DNA of 64,000 bases, taken from the NCBI GenBank assembly GCA_947488295.1, contig CANKYU010000002.1, forward strand, positions 558,001 through 622,000, written 5' to 3'. Source of the stretch: an uncultured Anderseniella sp. (GTDB lineage Bacteria; Pseudomonadota; Alphaproteobacteria; Rhizobiales; Aestuariivirgaceae). The first letter of the stretch is position 1. Every line of letters begins with the position of its first letter. Shown piece by piece: positions 44,553 through 54,594 of this stretch. The notes under the pieces were generated by a model that made no database searches, was not told where the DNA came from, and worked only from the letters and a program-made list of their open reading frames with translations. A program made the position numbers and the translations under genes.

Positions 44553-47500
44553 CTATTCCGCAGCTTCAGATTTTGTCTGTGCCATCATGAGTACCGTGCG
44601 CAGTACGGCCGGGCGGACGGGTTTTCGCAAATAGGCAACACCGGCGGACTCTGACGCTGCCTGAACATCCGCCGAGCGTTCCGCCGTGATCAGGGCCGCA
44701 GAAAACGTTACGCCAGTGCAGTCACGCAGTTCGTCTATCAGGTCCAGTCCGTTATCCGAGCCCAGGTGATAATCCATCAAAACCACATCATAGGGCCAGA
44801 CGGTCCGGCCTACCGCGAGCTTGCGGACGGCATCAGCCGAAGTGGCTGTTTTGACGCTGCATCCCCAACCCTTGAGCAGGGAACTCATGCCGTCGATAAT
44901 GGCCGGTTCATTGTCCACCACCAGAACCGACAGGCCCGCAAGGCTTGCAGCAGCCGGCACCGGCACCGGTGCATGAGGCAGCGCGGCCTCCTGTTGGCCT
45001 TCTGCCAGTGGCAAATCGAGCCTGAACAGGCAACCCGATCCGGGCTCGGACTTCAGGGTCAGGGGATGGCGCAGCACCCGCGCCATTCGCTCGACAATGG
45101 ACAGGCCAAGGCCCAGTCCCTGAATCCGGGAATCTGCCGACTCCAGACGTTCAAACTCGCGATACACCAGTTCCTGCTTGTCATGGGGGATACCTGGACC
45201 TGTGTCATGAACCTCGATACAAAGCCGACCGTTACGGACGCGCGCGCCCATCAGGACCTTGCCTGATATTGTATACTTGATGGCATTGCTGAGCAGGTTT
45301 TGCAGAATGCGCCTTATCAGCCGCCGATCCGAATAAACCATCCGGCTGCACGGCATGATGGTCAGATCCAGTTGCTTGTCCTCGGCTGCAACCGAGAATT
45401 CGGTACGCAGCTGGTTCAGAATGCCGTTGATCGAAAACACCGATAATTCCGGCTTGATCGCGCCCGCGTCGAGGCGGGACATATCGAGCAATGCCGACAG
45501 AATTTCCTCCACCGCCTCCAGCGACAGGTCGACATTGCGCACCAGCTGACCGTCGGGCCTGGATGCGGTTCGTTCCATCAAGGATGAGGTGAACAGCCTG
45601 GCCGCATTGAGCGGTTGCAGAATGTCGTGTGACGCAGCCGCGATAAACCGCGTCTTGCCGGCATTGATTTCCACAGCATCGGCGCGGGCCTTCTCCAGTT
45701 GGGTGTTCAGCTTGGTCAGTTCCGCGGTTCTTTCTTCCACCCGCTGTTCCAGCGCCTCGGATGCGTGCACCCGCTCGGTGATGTCGGCGAAGGTGATGAC
45801 CCGGCCATCGTCCGGCATGGCGTTGCTGCGCACCTCAAGCACCTTGTTGGCCTGTCTGCTGCGCAAATGGAAAGTTTCGGTCTGATTGGCCAGCAGGCGC
45901 AACAGTTGCATGCTGGCGTCGTGCTGAGCAGCGTTGTCGAGGACGAACTCGGTGTCCAGCTGCAGGACAATATCACCAAGCGGCACGCCGACGCGGCCGA
46001 ACTCCGGCGGCAGGTTCAGCAGATTGCGGAACTGCGTATTCCAGCACACAAGCGCAAGTTCATGGTCAAACACCACGATACCCTGCTCCACATGGTCGAT
46101 CGCCGACTGCAGCAGGTCACGGTTGTAGACGATGGCATCGGATGCATCATCGAGAAGCCTCATGGCACCGGCTGTGTGACCGGCCCCACGTTGCAAAAGC
46201 AGCGCCATGACGACGCGAGCCGACGCGGTGCCAATGGCACTGGCCAGCAGACGCTCGGCAAATTTCAGCGTTTCCTGATCGGCCATGCTGCGTGGTTTGA
46301 GTTTGCCCGCGCGTGAAATGTCCAGCTCGTCAAAAGACCGTTTGGTTCTTTCCTTGCCGAGGTATCTCTCAACCGTTGCCTGCAACTGCTTGATCGACAC
46401 TTCAGGCTGGTTTTGCGCCGGCAGGCTTTCGGCCTGGCCCCGCGGCATGAATGCCTGCGCCTGCATGCGCTCGACCGGATCAACACCGGTAAACAGGGAG
46501 ATCAGGACGTAGGATCCGATATTGGCGGCCATCGACCACAGCACGCCATGGGTAAGCGCATCGAGTTCACTGCCGAACAGGTTCCGCGGCCGCAGCATTT
46601 CAATGTGAAACGGGCCATCGCGCATCAGGCCCGCCGGCAGCCACCCGGCATCGGCAAACAACGGCACCAGCAAGGTGTATGTCCACACGACAAAACCGGC
46701 AACGAGACCGAACATGGCGCCACGGGCATTGCCCTTGGTCCAGATCAGGCCGAGGAAAAATGCCGGGGCAAACTGCGCCACGGCAGCGAACGACACCAGG
46801 CCGGTCTGAGCCAGGGCGGCATTGTTGCCGATCATCAGGTAGTAGGAGTAGGCCAGTACAATGATGACACCGATGGCGGCCCGCCTGATCTGCAGGATAC
46901 GCGAGGTCATGTCGCCTTGCCACATCTGACCGCTTGCACGGCGCAGCATCAACGGCATCACAATCGAGTTGCACACCATGATCGACAAGGCGACGGTTTC
47001 CACGATCACCATGGCGGTTGCGGCAGACAAGCCACCAAGGAAAACCACCATGGCCAGCATTGCCTGGCCATCGGCCACCGGCAGAGCCAGCACAAATGTA
47101 TCACCGTCGACAGCCTGCCCGTCGAACATCAGCAATCCGGCCACGGCAATCGGGATGACAAAGATGTTGATGGTCACCAGGTACAGCGGAAATGTCCACG
47201 ATGCCTTGCGCACGTCATCCAGCGAGGTGTTTTCAACAACTGCCAGATGGAACTGGCGCGGCAGCAGGATGACAGCACAGGTCGCCAGGAACGTCATTGT
47301 TGCAAATCGCGCCACCTCGACAGGGGCGCTGAACAGCGCTGTAATCTCAGGGCTTTGAGATGCGCGCTCATACAATTGTGCCGGTCCGCCCATCATCACG
47401 AACGTGATGAAGGCCCCGGCAAGAATGAAGGCGATCAGCTTGACGACACTCTCAGCCGCAACGGACAGGATCAGTCCGTTCTGGTGTTCGGTGGCATCAG

Positions 47501-48047
47501 CATGCCGGGTACCGAACAGGATCGCGAAAATAGCCATGGCGATGGCGACGAACATGGGTACATCGCCGAAGCCTGTTTCCAGAATGCCGGTGTCGACACC
47601 GAGCGGACCCAGTGCGTTAAGCGACAGCGAAACGGCTTTCAGCTGCAGCGATATATAGGGAACGACACCGATCACCGCGATGAAGGCCGCTATCCCGCCG
47701 AGCAACTGGTTCTTGCCGTAGCGCGCTGACAGAAAATCGGCGATCGATGTAATGTTCTGGGCCTTGGACAGGCTGACGATGCGCCGGACCAGCGGCCAGC
47801 ACAGACCGACCAGCAAGATCGGCCCGAGATAGATCGGCAGGAAGTAATAACCCGACGTCGATGCCAGACCAACGCTGCCGTAAAACGTCCAGGAGGTGCA
47901 GTAGACCGCAAGCGACAGGGCATATACATAAGGCCGCCCCACACCGCGCCGCATGCCGGAAGCCGTGCGATCACCGTAGGCCGCGATGGCGAACAAAACG
48001 CCCACATAGCCCAATGCAATGAGTATGACGCCCCAGGTGGAAAGCAT
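44553..48047 (-). CDS. hybrid sensor histidine kinase with sodium/solute-symporter-like sensor domain
   Basis: An 1164-residue membrane kinase of the NahK/ErcS type. Residues 1-490 are a 13-helix SSS (sodium:solute symporter) domain (YALSLAVYCTSWTFYGSVGLAS, then GNNAALAQTGLVSFAAVAQFAPAFFLGLIW). A PAS-like domain (about 650-760), a coiled coil, the HisKA box FIAAASHDILQPLNA with H807, the ATPase motifs NAIKYT, DTGPGIP and GLGLGLS, and a C-terminal receiver with D1092 follow. It may sense or transport a small solute and signal through its own receiver or the convergent LuxR-type regulator. The long antisense frame at 46413-47729 is a shadow. Confidence 0.93.
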   Translation of the reverse strand: MLSTWGVILIALGYVGVLFAIAAYGDRTASGMRRGVGRPYVYALSLAVYCTSWTFYGSVGLASTSGYYFLPIYLGPILLVGLCWPLVRRIVSLSKAQNITSIADFLSARYGKNQLLGGIAAFIAVIGVVPYISLQLKAVSLSLNALGPLGVDTGILETGFGDVPMFVAIAMAIFAILFGTRHADATEHQNGLILSVAAESVVKLIAFILAGAFITFVMMGGPAQLYERASQSPEITALFSAPVEVARFATMTFLATCAVILLPRQFHLAVVENTSLDDVRKASWTFPLYLVTINIFVIPIAVAGLLMFDGQAVDGDTFVLALPVADGQAMLAMVVFLGGLSAATAMVIVETVALSIMVCNSIVMPLMLRRASGQMWQGDMTSRILQIRRAAIGVIIVLAYSYYLMIGNNAALAQTGLVSFAAVAQFAPAFFLGLIWTKGNARGAMFGLVAGFVVWTYTLLVPLFADAGWLPAGLMRDGPFHIEMLRPRNLFGSELDALTHGVLWSMAANIGSYVLISLFTGVDPVERMQAQAFMPRGQAESLPAQNQPEVSIKQLQATVERYLGKERTKRSFDELDISRAGKLKPRSMADQETLKFAERLLASAIGTASARVVMALLLQRGAGHTAGAMRLLDDASDAIVYNRDLLQSAIDHVEQGIVVFDHELALVCWNTQFRNLLNLPPEFGRVGVPLGDIVLQLDTEFVLDNAAQHDASMQLLRLLANQTETFHLRSRQANKVLEVRSNAMPDDGRVITFADITERVHASEALEQRVEERTAELTKLNTQLEKARADAVEINAGKTRFIAAASHDILQPLNAARLFTSSLMERTASRPDGQLVRNVDLSLEAVEEILSALLDMSRLDAGAIKPELSVFSINGILNQLRTEFSVAAEDKQLDLTIMPCSRMVYSDRRLIRRILQNLLSNAIKYTISGKVLMGARVRNGRLCIEVHDTGPGIPHDKQELVYREFERLESADSRIQGLGLGLSIVERMARVLRHPLTLKSEPGSGCLFRLDLPLAEGQQEAALPHAPVPVPAAASLAGLSVLVVDNEPAIIDGMSSLLKGWGCSVKTATSADAVRKLAVGRTVWPYDVVLMDYHLGSDNGLDLIDELRDCTGVTFSAALITAERSADVQAASESAGVAYLRKPVRPAVLRTVLMMAQTKSEAAE

Positions 48048-48382
48048 GACGATCGTGTCCAGGCCCTTCTATGCACGCTCACGATGAGCAGCCTGTGAAC
48101 AAGTCTAGAGCAACATGGGGCCAAGTGAACCTATAAAGTTGCCTTAACACTTTGAAAGCGATCGGGTTTATTTCCTTGGCGGATTTCAGCAGGAAATCAC
48201 AGCGGTTCGCCTCACGAAAGTCAGCACACAACCAATCACGGCAACGCAATTTTAGGTTGTAATTTGGGTGATTGGGCTTATTTTGCGCCTACTTTTGGTC
48301 CATCATAATTGATGCAGAAAGTTTCAAATTTACCGTTGCCCGGGGGCGACGGCGTTTGAACAACATCTAGAGGGGAAATACC
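48048..48382. promoter_or_regulatory. divergent promoter region of hybrid kinase and mscL
   Basis: About 335 AT-richer bases without a gene. A weak sigma-70 pair for mscL is TTGTAA (48257-48262), 16 bases, TATTTT (48279-48284). No strong palindrome or repeat is seen. Confidence 0.35.
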
Positions 48383-48793
48383 ATGCTTAAGGAATTCAAA
48401 GAGTTTGCCTTCAAGGGCAACGTGCTCGATCTCGCGATCGGTGTAATTATCGCCGGTGCATTTGGCCTGATTGTGAAGTCGCTGGTGGACGACATCATCA
48501 TGCCCATCGTCGGCGCCATTACCGGCGGCGTCGATTTCTCAAACATGTTTGCACCGCTCGCCAGCGGCGTAACCGCGGCCACGCTGGATGCAGCCAAGGA
48601 ACAAGGCGCCGTGCTGGCTTACGGAAACTTCATCACTGCGATCGTCAATTTCCTGATCGTGGCCTTCATTCTGTTCATGGTCGTGCGCGCAGCAAACTCC
48701 ATGCAGAAACAGGAAGAAGAAGCAGCGCCTGCAGCGCCGCCGGCAGATGTCACCCTGCTGACCGAAATCCGCGATCTCCTGAAGAAGCGCTGA
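48383..48793 (+). CDS. mscL: large-conductance mechanosensitive channel MscL
   Basis: A pentameric inner-membrane channel that opens on strong membrane tension and releases solutes during hypo-osmotic shock. The 136-residue product has the conserved start [44 protein letters not shown] (N-helix and pore helix TM1), TM2 ([21 protein letters not shown]) and a C-terminal charged helix. Length and motifs are normal. AGAGGGGAAA precedes the ATG. A terminator follows. Confidence 0.97.
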   Translation: MLKEFKEFAFKGNVLDLAIGVIIAGAFGLIVKSLVDDIIMPIVGAITGGVDFSNMFAPLASGVTAATLDAAKEQGAVLAYGNFITAIVNFLIVAFILFMVVRAANSMQKQEEEAAPAAPPADVTLLTEIRDLLKKR

Positions 48794-48826
48794 TCGGAAA
48801 ACTTCAACCGACCAGATCAACACCGG

Positions 48827-48864
48827 CCCCGGTTTGCATTCGTCCGCAAGCCGGGGTTTTTGTT
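48827..48864 (+). terminator. rho-independent terminator of mscL
   Basis: CCCCGGTTTG and CAAGCCGGGG pair over ten positions (one G-U) around a ten-base loop and are followed by TTTTTGTTT. It lies 34 bases after the mscL stop. Confidence 0.9.
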
Positions 48865-48932
48865 TGCCTGCCGGGCAGTGTTGAAATACTGATCAGTCAT
48901 CAGCAATTCTCCAGTCAGATGGCGGTACCCAC

Positions 48933-50132
48933 ATGACGGTCCTCACCCCAGACGAGCTTGTTTCAGGTATTCGTCAAAGCCAGCGCGACGAACCGGACAG
49001 CGGCATACTGAGCGCGGTGAACCACGGCTTCGGCCGTGAGGGTCTGATACCGCTGTGGACCGGAGAAGGCCCGCTCCAGACACCCGAATTCATCTGTCAG
49101 GCCGCATCAAAGGCGATGTTCGACGGCGAAACGTTCTACACCTGGCAACGCGGCTTGCCGCAACTTCGCAGCGCGCTGGCTACCTATCATGAAAAGTTCT
49201 GGCCGGGCCGGTTTTCCGCAGAGCGGTTCTTTGTGACCGGCGGTGGCATGCAGGCCATACAGGTGGCCCTTCAACTGCTTGCAGACAAGGACGAGGAGAT
49301 TGTCATTCCGTCACCCGCATGGCCGAACTTTCCCGGCCCCATGCGCATGATGGGAGTAAAGCCGGTGTTCGTACCGATGCTTTATGACGACCAGAAATGG
49401 TCGCTGGATCTCGACAGGATGCGCGACAGTATCGGCCCCAGGACCAAGGCAATCTGCCTGATTTCTCCCTCCAATCCAATAGGATGGGTGGCATCGCGCG
49501 AAGATCTGATTGCCATCCGCGACATGGCGCGTGAGGCCGGCGTATGGATACTGGCCGATGAAGTCTATTCCCGGTTCTACTATGGGCCGGACACAGCCGG
49601 GGTGGCGCGCTCACCGTCGTTCATGGATGTCTGCGACCAGGACGAACGGATCATCTATATCAATACTTTTTCAAAGAACTGGGCCATGACCGGCTGGCGT
49701 ATCGGCTGGTTGCAGGCTCCCGAAGCACTGGGGCCGGCCATTGAACGCATTATCCAGTACAACACCTCCGGCACAGCGGCCTTCATGCAGAAAGGCGCTC
49801 TGGCCGCCGTTGAGAACGGTGAAGACTTCGTGCAGATGCAGGTTGAGATGGCGCGCACCTGCCGGGACAAGGTGGCCGACGCCCTGGGTCAACTCAACAA
49901 TGTGAGTTTTGAAAACGCCAAAGGTGCGTTTTACAGTTTCTTCCGCATTGACGGCCTGACCGACAGCCTCGGCGCCACGCTGCGCATCATCGATGAAGCC
50001 AATGTCGGCCTCGCGCCCGGCGGAACCTTCGGACCCGGCGGAGAGGGCTTCCTTCGCATGTGCTACCTGCGTGATCCGGAAAGCCTTGACGAAGCACTGG
50101 ACAGGTTGACGACATGGTTGCGGCAGGCATGA
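48933..50132 (+). CDS. PLP-dependent aminotransferase, class I/II
   Basis: A 399-residue aspartate-aminotransferase-fold enzyme. The PLP lysine is K248 in TFSKNWAMTGWRIGW; the PLP phosphate site lies in FFVTGGGMQAIQVAL, the pyridine contact in SPSNPIGWV and LADEVYSRFYYG, and the substrate Arg in FLRMCYLRD. The amino acid specificity cannot be read with confidence. Monocistronic; def follows after 70 bases. Confidence 0.92.
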   Translation: MTVLTPDELVSGIRQSQRDEPDSGILSAVNHGFGREGLIPLWTGEGPLQTPEFICQAASKAMFDGETFYTWQRGLPQLRSALATYHEKFWPGRFSAERFFVTGGGMQAIQVALQLLADKDEEIVIPSPAWPNFPGPMRMMGVKPVFVPMLYDDQKWSLDLDRMRDSIGPRTKAICLISPSNPIGWVASREDLIAIRDMAREAGVWILADEVYSRFYYGPDTAGVARSPSFMDVCDQDERIIYINTFSKNWAMTGWRIGWLQAPEALGPAIERIIQYNTSGTAAFMQKGALAAVENGEDFVQMQVEMARTCRDKVADALGQLNNVSFENAKGAFYSFFRIDGLTDSLGATLRIIDEANVGLAPGGTFGPGGEGFLRMCYLRDPESLDEALDRLTTWLRQA

Positions 50133-50202
50133 TGCGTTGACCGCAGCATGACGATTGCTTATCTGATGACCAGGTCTACTCACTAACCGGATACAGCTGT
50201 TC

Positions 50203-50724
50203 ATGGCCATTCGTGAAATTGTCAAATTGCCCGACCCGATACTGAAGAAGATGTCGCAGCCGGTTGAGCGCGTTGACGACGAGTTGCGCGGTCTTGTCGA
50301 TGACATGCTGGCGACGATGTACGATGCGCCGGGCATCGGCCTTGCAGCGGTTCAGATTGGCATTCCGCGGCGCCTGCTGGTGGTTGACATTGCCAAGGAC
50401 GAGCAACCGAAATCTCCAATGGCTTTCATCAATCCGGAAATCGTCTGGAGCAGCGACGAGCTGTCCGAATATGAAGAAGGCTGCCTGTCGATACCGGACG
50501 TGTTCGACAATGTTGAACGCCCGGCGCAGGTCCGGGTGTCATACCTGGATCGCGACGGAAAACAGCATGAAGAACTTTATGACCGGCTGATGGCCACCGT
50601 GCTGCAACACGAGATCGATCATCTGAACGGCATACTGTTCATTGATTACCTGTCCCGGCTCAAACGCGGCACGATCGTTCGCAAGTTTACCAAGCTGGCC
50701 CGCCAACAGCGAGAGAACGTGTGA
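50203..50724 (+). CDS. def: peptide deformylase
   Basis: Removes the formyl group from the N-terminal methionine of new proteins. The 173-residue product has all three motifs: [10 protein letters not shown] (44-53), EGCLSIP (92-98, metal ligand C94) and HEIDH (136-140, ligands H136 and H140, catalytic E137). It precedes fmt with a four-base overlap (GTGA), so removal and addition of the formyl group are encoded together. Confidence 0.97.
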   Translation: MAIREIVKLPDPILKKMSQPVERVDDELRGLVDDMLATMYDAPGIGLAAVQIGIPRRLLVVDIAKDEQPKSPMAFINPEIVWSSDELSEYEEGCLSIPDVFDNVERPAQVRVSYLDRDGKQHEELYDRLMATVLQHEIDHLNGILFIDYLSRLKRGTIVRKFTKLARQQRENV

Positions 50725-51662
50725 GCCTGCGCGTCATTTTCATGGGAACGCCGGAGTTTTCCGTGCCCACCCTTGCCCGCCTGATAGATGATGGTCACGA
50801 CATAGCAGCCGTGTACACCCAGCCGCCACGGGCCGCCGGGCGGCGCGGTCTGCAAGAGCGCAGGACACCGGTTCATGACTTTGCCCTGGCATGCGGAATA
50901 GAAGTGCGCATGCCGGTCTCCCTGAAGCACGAGGAAGAACACAACGCCTTCGCCGCCCTGCAGGCGGATGTAGCGGTCGTGGTTGCCTACGGTCTTTTGT
51001 TGCCGAACCAGGTTCTCGAGGCGCCGCGGTTTGGCTGTCTCAATGTGCATGCATCGCTGTTGCCGCGCTGGCGCGGAGCCGCCCCGATACAACGCGCCAT
51101 CATGGCGGGCGACATTGCAACAGGCGTTGCCATCATGCAGATGGAATCAGGACTTGATACCGGGCCGGTAGTGTATGAACGGCGTGTATCCATAGATGAC
51201 CGGACAACTGCACAGTCACTGCACGACGAACTGGCACAGTCCGGAGCAATTGCGATGAGCGGCGTGCTGGCGCAACTGGAGGCGGACGGAGGCCTGCAGG
51301 CCGTTCCACAGGCGGACGCGGGCATTACCTATGCCGCCAAGATTACAAAGCAGGAAGCGCATATAGATTTCACACGATCCGCGACAGAAGTGCTGCGCCA
51401 TGTGCACGGCCTGTCACCGTTTCCCGGTGCCTGGTGCCTGCTCGACGGTCAGGACAAGCCGGTGCGGGTAAAGCTGCTTCAGGTAGAGCGGGTGCCGGGC
51501 CTGACCGGCACACCGGGTACCGTGCTCGACGAACGCCTGGCCATTGCCTGCAAGCACGAGGCGATCCGCCCCGTGCGCCTGCAGCGCGAAGGCAAAGCAA
51601 TAATGGACCTTGAAACATTCCTAAACGGCATGACGCCCGCTGTCGGCTCAATGGCAGGGTAA
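50721..51662 (+). CDS. fmt: methionyl-tRNA formyltransferase
   Basis: Formylates initiator Met-tRNA with 10-formyl-tetrahydrofolate. The 313-residue product starts with GTG 50721, overlapping the def stop. The N-terminal catalytic domain has [11 protein letters not shown], the folate-site block [20 protein letters not shown] (catalytic Asn and His) and the Asp in GLDTGPV; an OB-fold tRNA-binding domain follows from about residue 210. Third gene truA starts five bases after its stop. Confidence 0.97.
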   Translation: MSLRVIFMGTPEFSVPTLARLIDDGHDIAAVYTQPPRAAGRRGLQERRTPVHDFALACGIEVRMPVSLKHEEEHNAFAALQADVAVVVAYGLLLPNQVLEAPRFGCLNVHASLLPRWRGAAPIQRAIMAGDIATGVAIMQMESGLDTGPVVYERRVSIDDRTTAQSLHDELAQSGAIAMSGVLAQLEADGGLQAVPQADAGITYAAKITKQEAHIDFTRSATEVLRHVHGLSPFPGAWCLLDGQDKPVRVKLLQVERVPGLTGTPGTVLDERLAIACKHEAIRPVRLQREGKAIMDLETFLNGMTPAVGSMAG

Positions 51663-51667
51663 CTCAG

Positions 51668-52417
51668 ATGCCACGCTACCGCATGACCATCGAGTATGAC
51701 GGCTCACCGTTTTCCGGCTGGCAGCGCCAGGCCGGGCAGGCTTCGGTGCAGGCCGCGATCGAAGACGCGGTAGCCCGTCTCGGGCAGTCGGCGCCGACAC
51801 TGTTTGGCGCCGGGCGGACCGATGCCGGCGTGCACGCACTCGGCCAGGTTGCCCACATCGATCTCGACAAGACCTGGCTGCCGGAAAAACTCATGGCCGC
51901 CATCAATGCGCAGATAAGACCCGACCCGGTCAGCGTATTCGACATCGAGGAGGTTGACGACAGTTTCCATGCCCGGTTTTCGGCATCCGCGCGGCATTAT
52001 GAATACCGCATCAGGGACAGCCGGACCCCACCGGCTCTGGATCGTCACCGGGTCTGGTGGGTGCCGTACCGGCTGGATGAAGCAGCCATGCACACCGCGG
52101 CCCAGCAACTGACCGGACATCACGACTTCACGACATTCCGGTCCAGCCAGTGCCAGTCGAAGTCACCGGTAAAGACACTGGACCGGCTGGATGTTTCGCG
52201 CCAGGGACGCGATGTCATCGTGCGGGCATCGGCCAGATCATTTCTTCACAATCAGGTTCGCTCGCTGGTGGGCACACTCAAAATGGCCGGTGAAGGGAAA
52301 TGGTCGGCTGCAGACGTGCGTGATGCACTGACCGCCGCAGACAGGTCGGCATGCGGCCCTGTCGCGCCACCAGACGGATTGTACCTGGTGAAGGTCGATT
52401 ACTCAGACGATGGTTGA
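51668..52417 (+). CDS. truA: tRNA pseudouridine(38-40) synthase TruA
   Basis: Converts uridines 38-40 of the anticodon arm to pseudouridine. The 249-residue product shows the catalytic block [14 protein letters not shown] with D52, plus [11 protein letters not shown] at the start and [14 protein letters not shown] near the end. Last gene of def-fmt-truA. Its 3' end overlaps the convergent membrane protein gene by 15 bases. Confidence 0.97.
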   Translation: MPRYRMTIEYDGSPFSGWQRQAGQASVQAAIEDAVARLGQSAPTLFGAGRTDAGVHALGQVAHIDLDKTWLPEKLMAAINAQIRPDPVSVFDIEEVDDSFHARFSASARHYEYRIRDSRTPPALDRHRVWWVPYRLDEAAMHTAAQQLTGHHDFTTFRSSQCQSKSPVKTLDRLDVSRQGRDVIVRASARSFLHNQVRSLVGTLKMAGEGKWSAADVRDALTAADRSACGPVAPPDGLYLVKVDYSDDG

Positions 52418-52954
52418 CACCACAACTGACATGACAAGATCTCCGACAACCAGCATCGAGGCCGTCAGTGTCGGCACTTCAAGAGCCACCCTGGCAACAT
52501 ACCAGCGAAAATACAGTGACCAGCCTATGATACACAGGCTCAACAGCGCTGCGATAAGCGCGTCAATGATACCTGCCTGCTGCAACAGCAACACAGGGAC
52601 CAGAGCGGCGATGACATAAACGGTCGACCAGTTGTAGGCCACAATGTAGCGGACATAATGCTGCCGCCTGTCCAGAAACTTCACCACCGTCACCATGATC
52701 CATGGCCACATCACCCACAACAGTACCAGCAGCGCAAGCGCACTGAACCAGTGCCGTTCGGGTTGTGGCGGTGTTGCAAGTCTTGCGCCGGCAGACGATG
52801 AGTACAGATAAAGCGGCGCAACCAGAATGATGGCGGCGAATGAATTCCAGAAACCGTCCGAACTCAGATCGAGGTCATCGAGACCATCTTCATCCATGCA
52901 GACCAGACGCCAGCAGGCCTTCAACCCGCGTACAGCTTCAAGTGCAAAGTTCAC
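52403..52954 (-). CDS. hypothetical membrane protein downstream of dapE
   Basis: No family recognised with certainty. The 183-residue product starts at GTG 52954, directly after the dapE stop (TGAGTG), with GGGGAG eight bases upstream inside dapE. A short acidic soluble start ([15 protein letters not shown]) is followed by about five membrane helices. It is translationally coupled to dapE and overlaps truA by 15 bases in convergent orientation. Proteins of this length in this place are usual in relatives, but no function is known. Confidence 0.7.
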   Translation of the reverse strand: MNFALEAVRGLKACWRLVCMDEDGLDDLDLSSDGFWNSFAAIILVAPLYLYSSSAGARLATPPQPERHWFSALALLVLLWVMWPWIMVTVVKFLDRRQHYVRYIVAYNWSTVYVIAALVPVLLLQQAGIIDALIAALLSLCIIGWSLYFRWYVARVALEVPTLTASMLVVGDLVMSVVVSTIV

Positions 52955-54127
52955 TCATTTGCTCCCCGCAAACCAGTCATCCAGCATTCGCCTGTAGACC
53001 CGTGTCAAGGCTTCAAGCTCGGTGACCTTGATACATTCATTAGCCTGATGAATGGTGGCGTTGTTGGGGCCGAACTCGACGACAGGACAATAATCCTTGA
53101 CGAAGCGGGCATCAGACGTACCGCCGCCGGTATCAAGCTTCGGCTCAATACCCGTCTCTGCCGAAACGGCTTGCGCCATGCAGTCAACAAAGCTGCCCGG
53201 CTCGGTCATGAAGGCGTCGGCTCCTTCAACAATGGCAATTTCAAAGGTGCCGCCGAACGCCTGCTTGACCGTTTCACATTCCCGCGCCACCCAGTCCTTC
53301 AGGCTTTGTCCCGTATGCTCTGTATTGTAGCGAATGTTGAAGCGGGCATTGGCAGACGCCGGGATGACATTGTTGGCCGGATTGCCGGTGTCGAAATTGG
53401 TCACCGCCAAAGTTGTCGGGCCGAAATGCGCATTGCCTGTGTCGAGCTCATGGGACGAGACCCGGTCGATCAGGCGCGCCAGCGGCGTGATCGGGTTCAG
53501 CGCCTTGTGGGGATAGGCGGAATGGCCCTGAATGCCGGTCCATGTCACCTCGAAGTGGATGGATCCGCGGCGGCCTATCTTGAGCGTGTCGCCGAGCTCT
53601 CCGGGACAGGTCGGCTCTCCCACGAGACAGACGTCGGGCACCTCGTTGCGGCGCTTCAGTTCGGCCAGCATCTTTACCGTGCCGTTGATGGCAATGCCTT
53701 CTTCGTCACCGGTTATCAGCAGCGATACCGAACCGGGCAGGTCTCCTGCATGGTCTGCTGCAAAGCCGGTGGCGGCAGCGCAGAATGCGGCCACCGAACC
53801 CTTCATGTCACATGCCCCGCGGCCATAGACGGTGCCATCATGAATTTCCGCAGCAAACGGTGGATAAGACCACAACTCGTCAGCCCCCGGCGGCACCACA
53901 TCCACGTGGCCTGCAAAACAGAAATGCGGCCCGTCGGTGCCGATGCGCAAAAACAGGTTGTCGACATCTGCGGTGCCGTCTTCACGGAACGGCATACGAC
54001 TGGCGGCAAAGCCTGCCGGAACCATCAGTTTTTCCATGTAGTCGAGAACACCGGCCTCAAGCGGTGTAACGGACGGACAGCGGATCAGGTCTTGCAGGAT
54101 GGGGGTCGGATCAGGCGTGTTGGTCAT
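52955..54127 (-). CDS. dapE: succinyl-diaminopimelate desuccinylase
   Basis: Hydrolyses N-succinyl-LL-diaminopimelate in the lysine and peptidoglycan precursor pathway. The 390-residue M20-family metalloenzyme has H74 and D76 in FAGHVDVVPPG, the bridging D107 in GRGACDMKGSV, and E142/E143 in ITGDEEGIA; the dimerisation domain is in the middle. dapD of the same pathway is encoded upstream on the same strand. A terminator separates it from the DUF805 gene, so it should have its own promoter. Confidence 0.96.
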   Translation of the reverse strand: MTNTPDPTPILQDLIRCPSVTPLEAGVLDYMEKLMVPAGFAASRMPFREDGTADVDNLFLRIGTDGPHFCFAGHVDVVPPGADELWSYPPFAAEIHDGTVYGRGACDMKGSVAAFCAAATGFAADHAGDLPGSVSLLITGDEEGIAINGTVKMLAELKRRNEVPDVCLVGEPTCPGELGDTLKIGRRGSIHFEVTWTGIQGHSAYPHKALNPITPLARLIDRVSSHELDTGNAHFGPTTLAVTNFDTGNPANNVIPASANARFNIRYNTEHTGQSLKDWVARECETVKQAFGGTFEIAIVEGADAFMTEPGSFVDCMAQAVSAETGIEPKLDTGGGTSDARFVKDYCPVVEFGPNNATIHQANECIKVTELEALTRVYRRMLDDWFAGSK

Positions 54128-54143
54128 GGCCCAAGCCTTACCT

Positions 54144-54177
54144 GAAACAAATCACCCGGCCAAGAGGCCGGGTGATT
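54144..54177 (-). terminator. rho-independent terminator after the DUF805 gene
   Basis: A perfect 12-bp stem AATCACCCGGCC/GGCCGGGTGATT with a four-base loop (54177-54150), followed on the minus strand by TTGTTT. It lies 21 bases after the DUF805 stop and just before dapE. Confidence 0.8.
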
Positions 54178-54198
54178 AACACTGGTTTGTCTGTGCAA

Positions 54199-54540
54199 TT
54201 ATCCTTCCGCAACCGGGTCCGGACCAAACCGGTTGGGCCCTTCTGTGCCCTGCAGCAGGCCACATTCCACGAGAATCCAGATGAACCCTACAATCGGTAC
54301 CAGACTGATCAGAACCCACCAGGCCGATTTGTCGCGATCATGAAAGCGCTTGCCATAAATGCAGATTGTCGGCCAGATCATGACCGCCGTCAGCACAAGA
54401 ATTCCGATCCAATAGCCGACGCCGACAGGCATACCGGTTACCGGATCAACACTCATAAGCCCGAGAAGACCCAGAATGAAAAACAGCAAAAAATTGGCTA
54501 CCAGAAGCCCCGGTAAGCCGAAACTGACCGGATTCGCCAT
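54199..54540 (-). CDS. DUF805 membrane protein
   Basis: A 113-residue protein with three to four membrane helices. The DUF805 signature KRFHDRDKSAWWVLISLVPIVGFIWILVECGLL fills the C-terminal half, and the end (GTEGPNRFGPDP) is also typical. Small inner-membrane family, function unknown. It sits between dapD and dapE and has its own terminator. Confidence 0.88.
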   Translation of the reverse strand: MANPVSFGLPGLLVANFLLFFILGLLGLMSVDPVTGMPVGVGYWIGILVLTAVMIWPTICIYGKRFHDRDKSAWWVLISLVPIVGFIWILVECGLLQGTEGPNRFGPDPVAEG

Positions 54541-54594
54541 AAAATGGAAGCTTGCCGGCTTGATCCCTCAACAACTCACTGCGAACGGACGTGG

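Noticed and set aside
46413-47729. 438-residue plus-strand open frame
   Set aside because: Lies wholly antisense to the clear hybrid kinase gene; its product is His/Gln/Arg-rich with no recognisable domain, a typical shadow frame of GC-rich coding DNA.
53048-54145. 365-residue plus-strand open frame
   Set aside because: Antisense to dapE; no domain recognisable.
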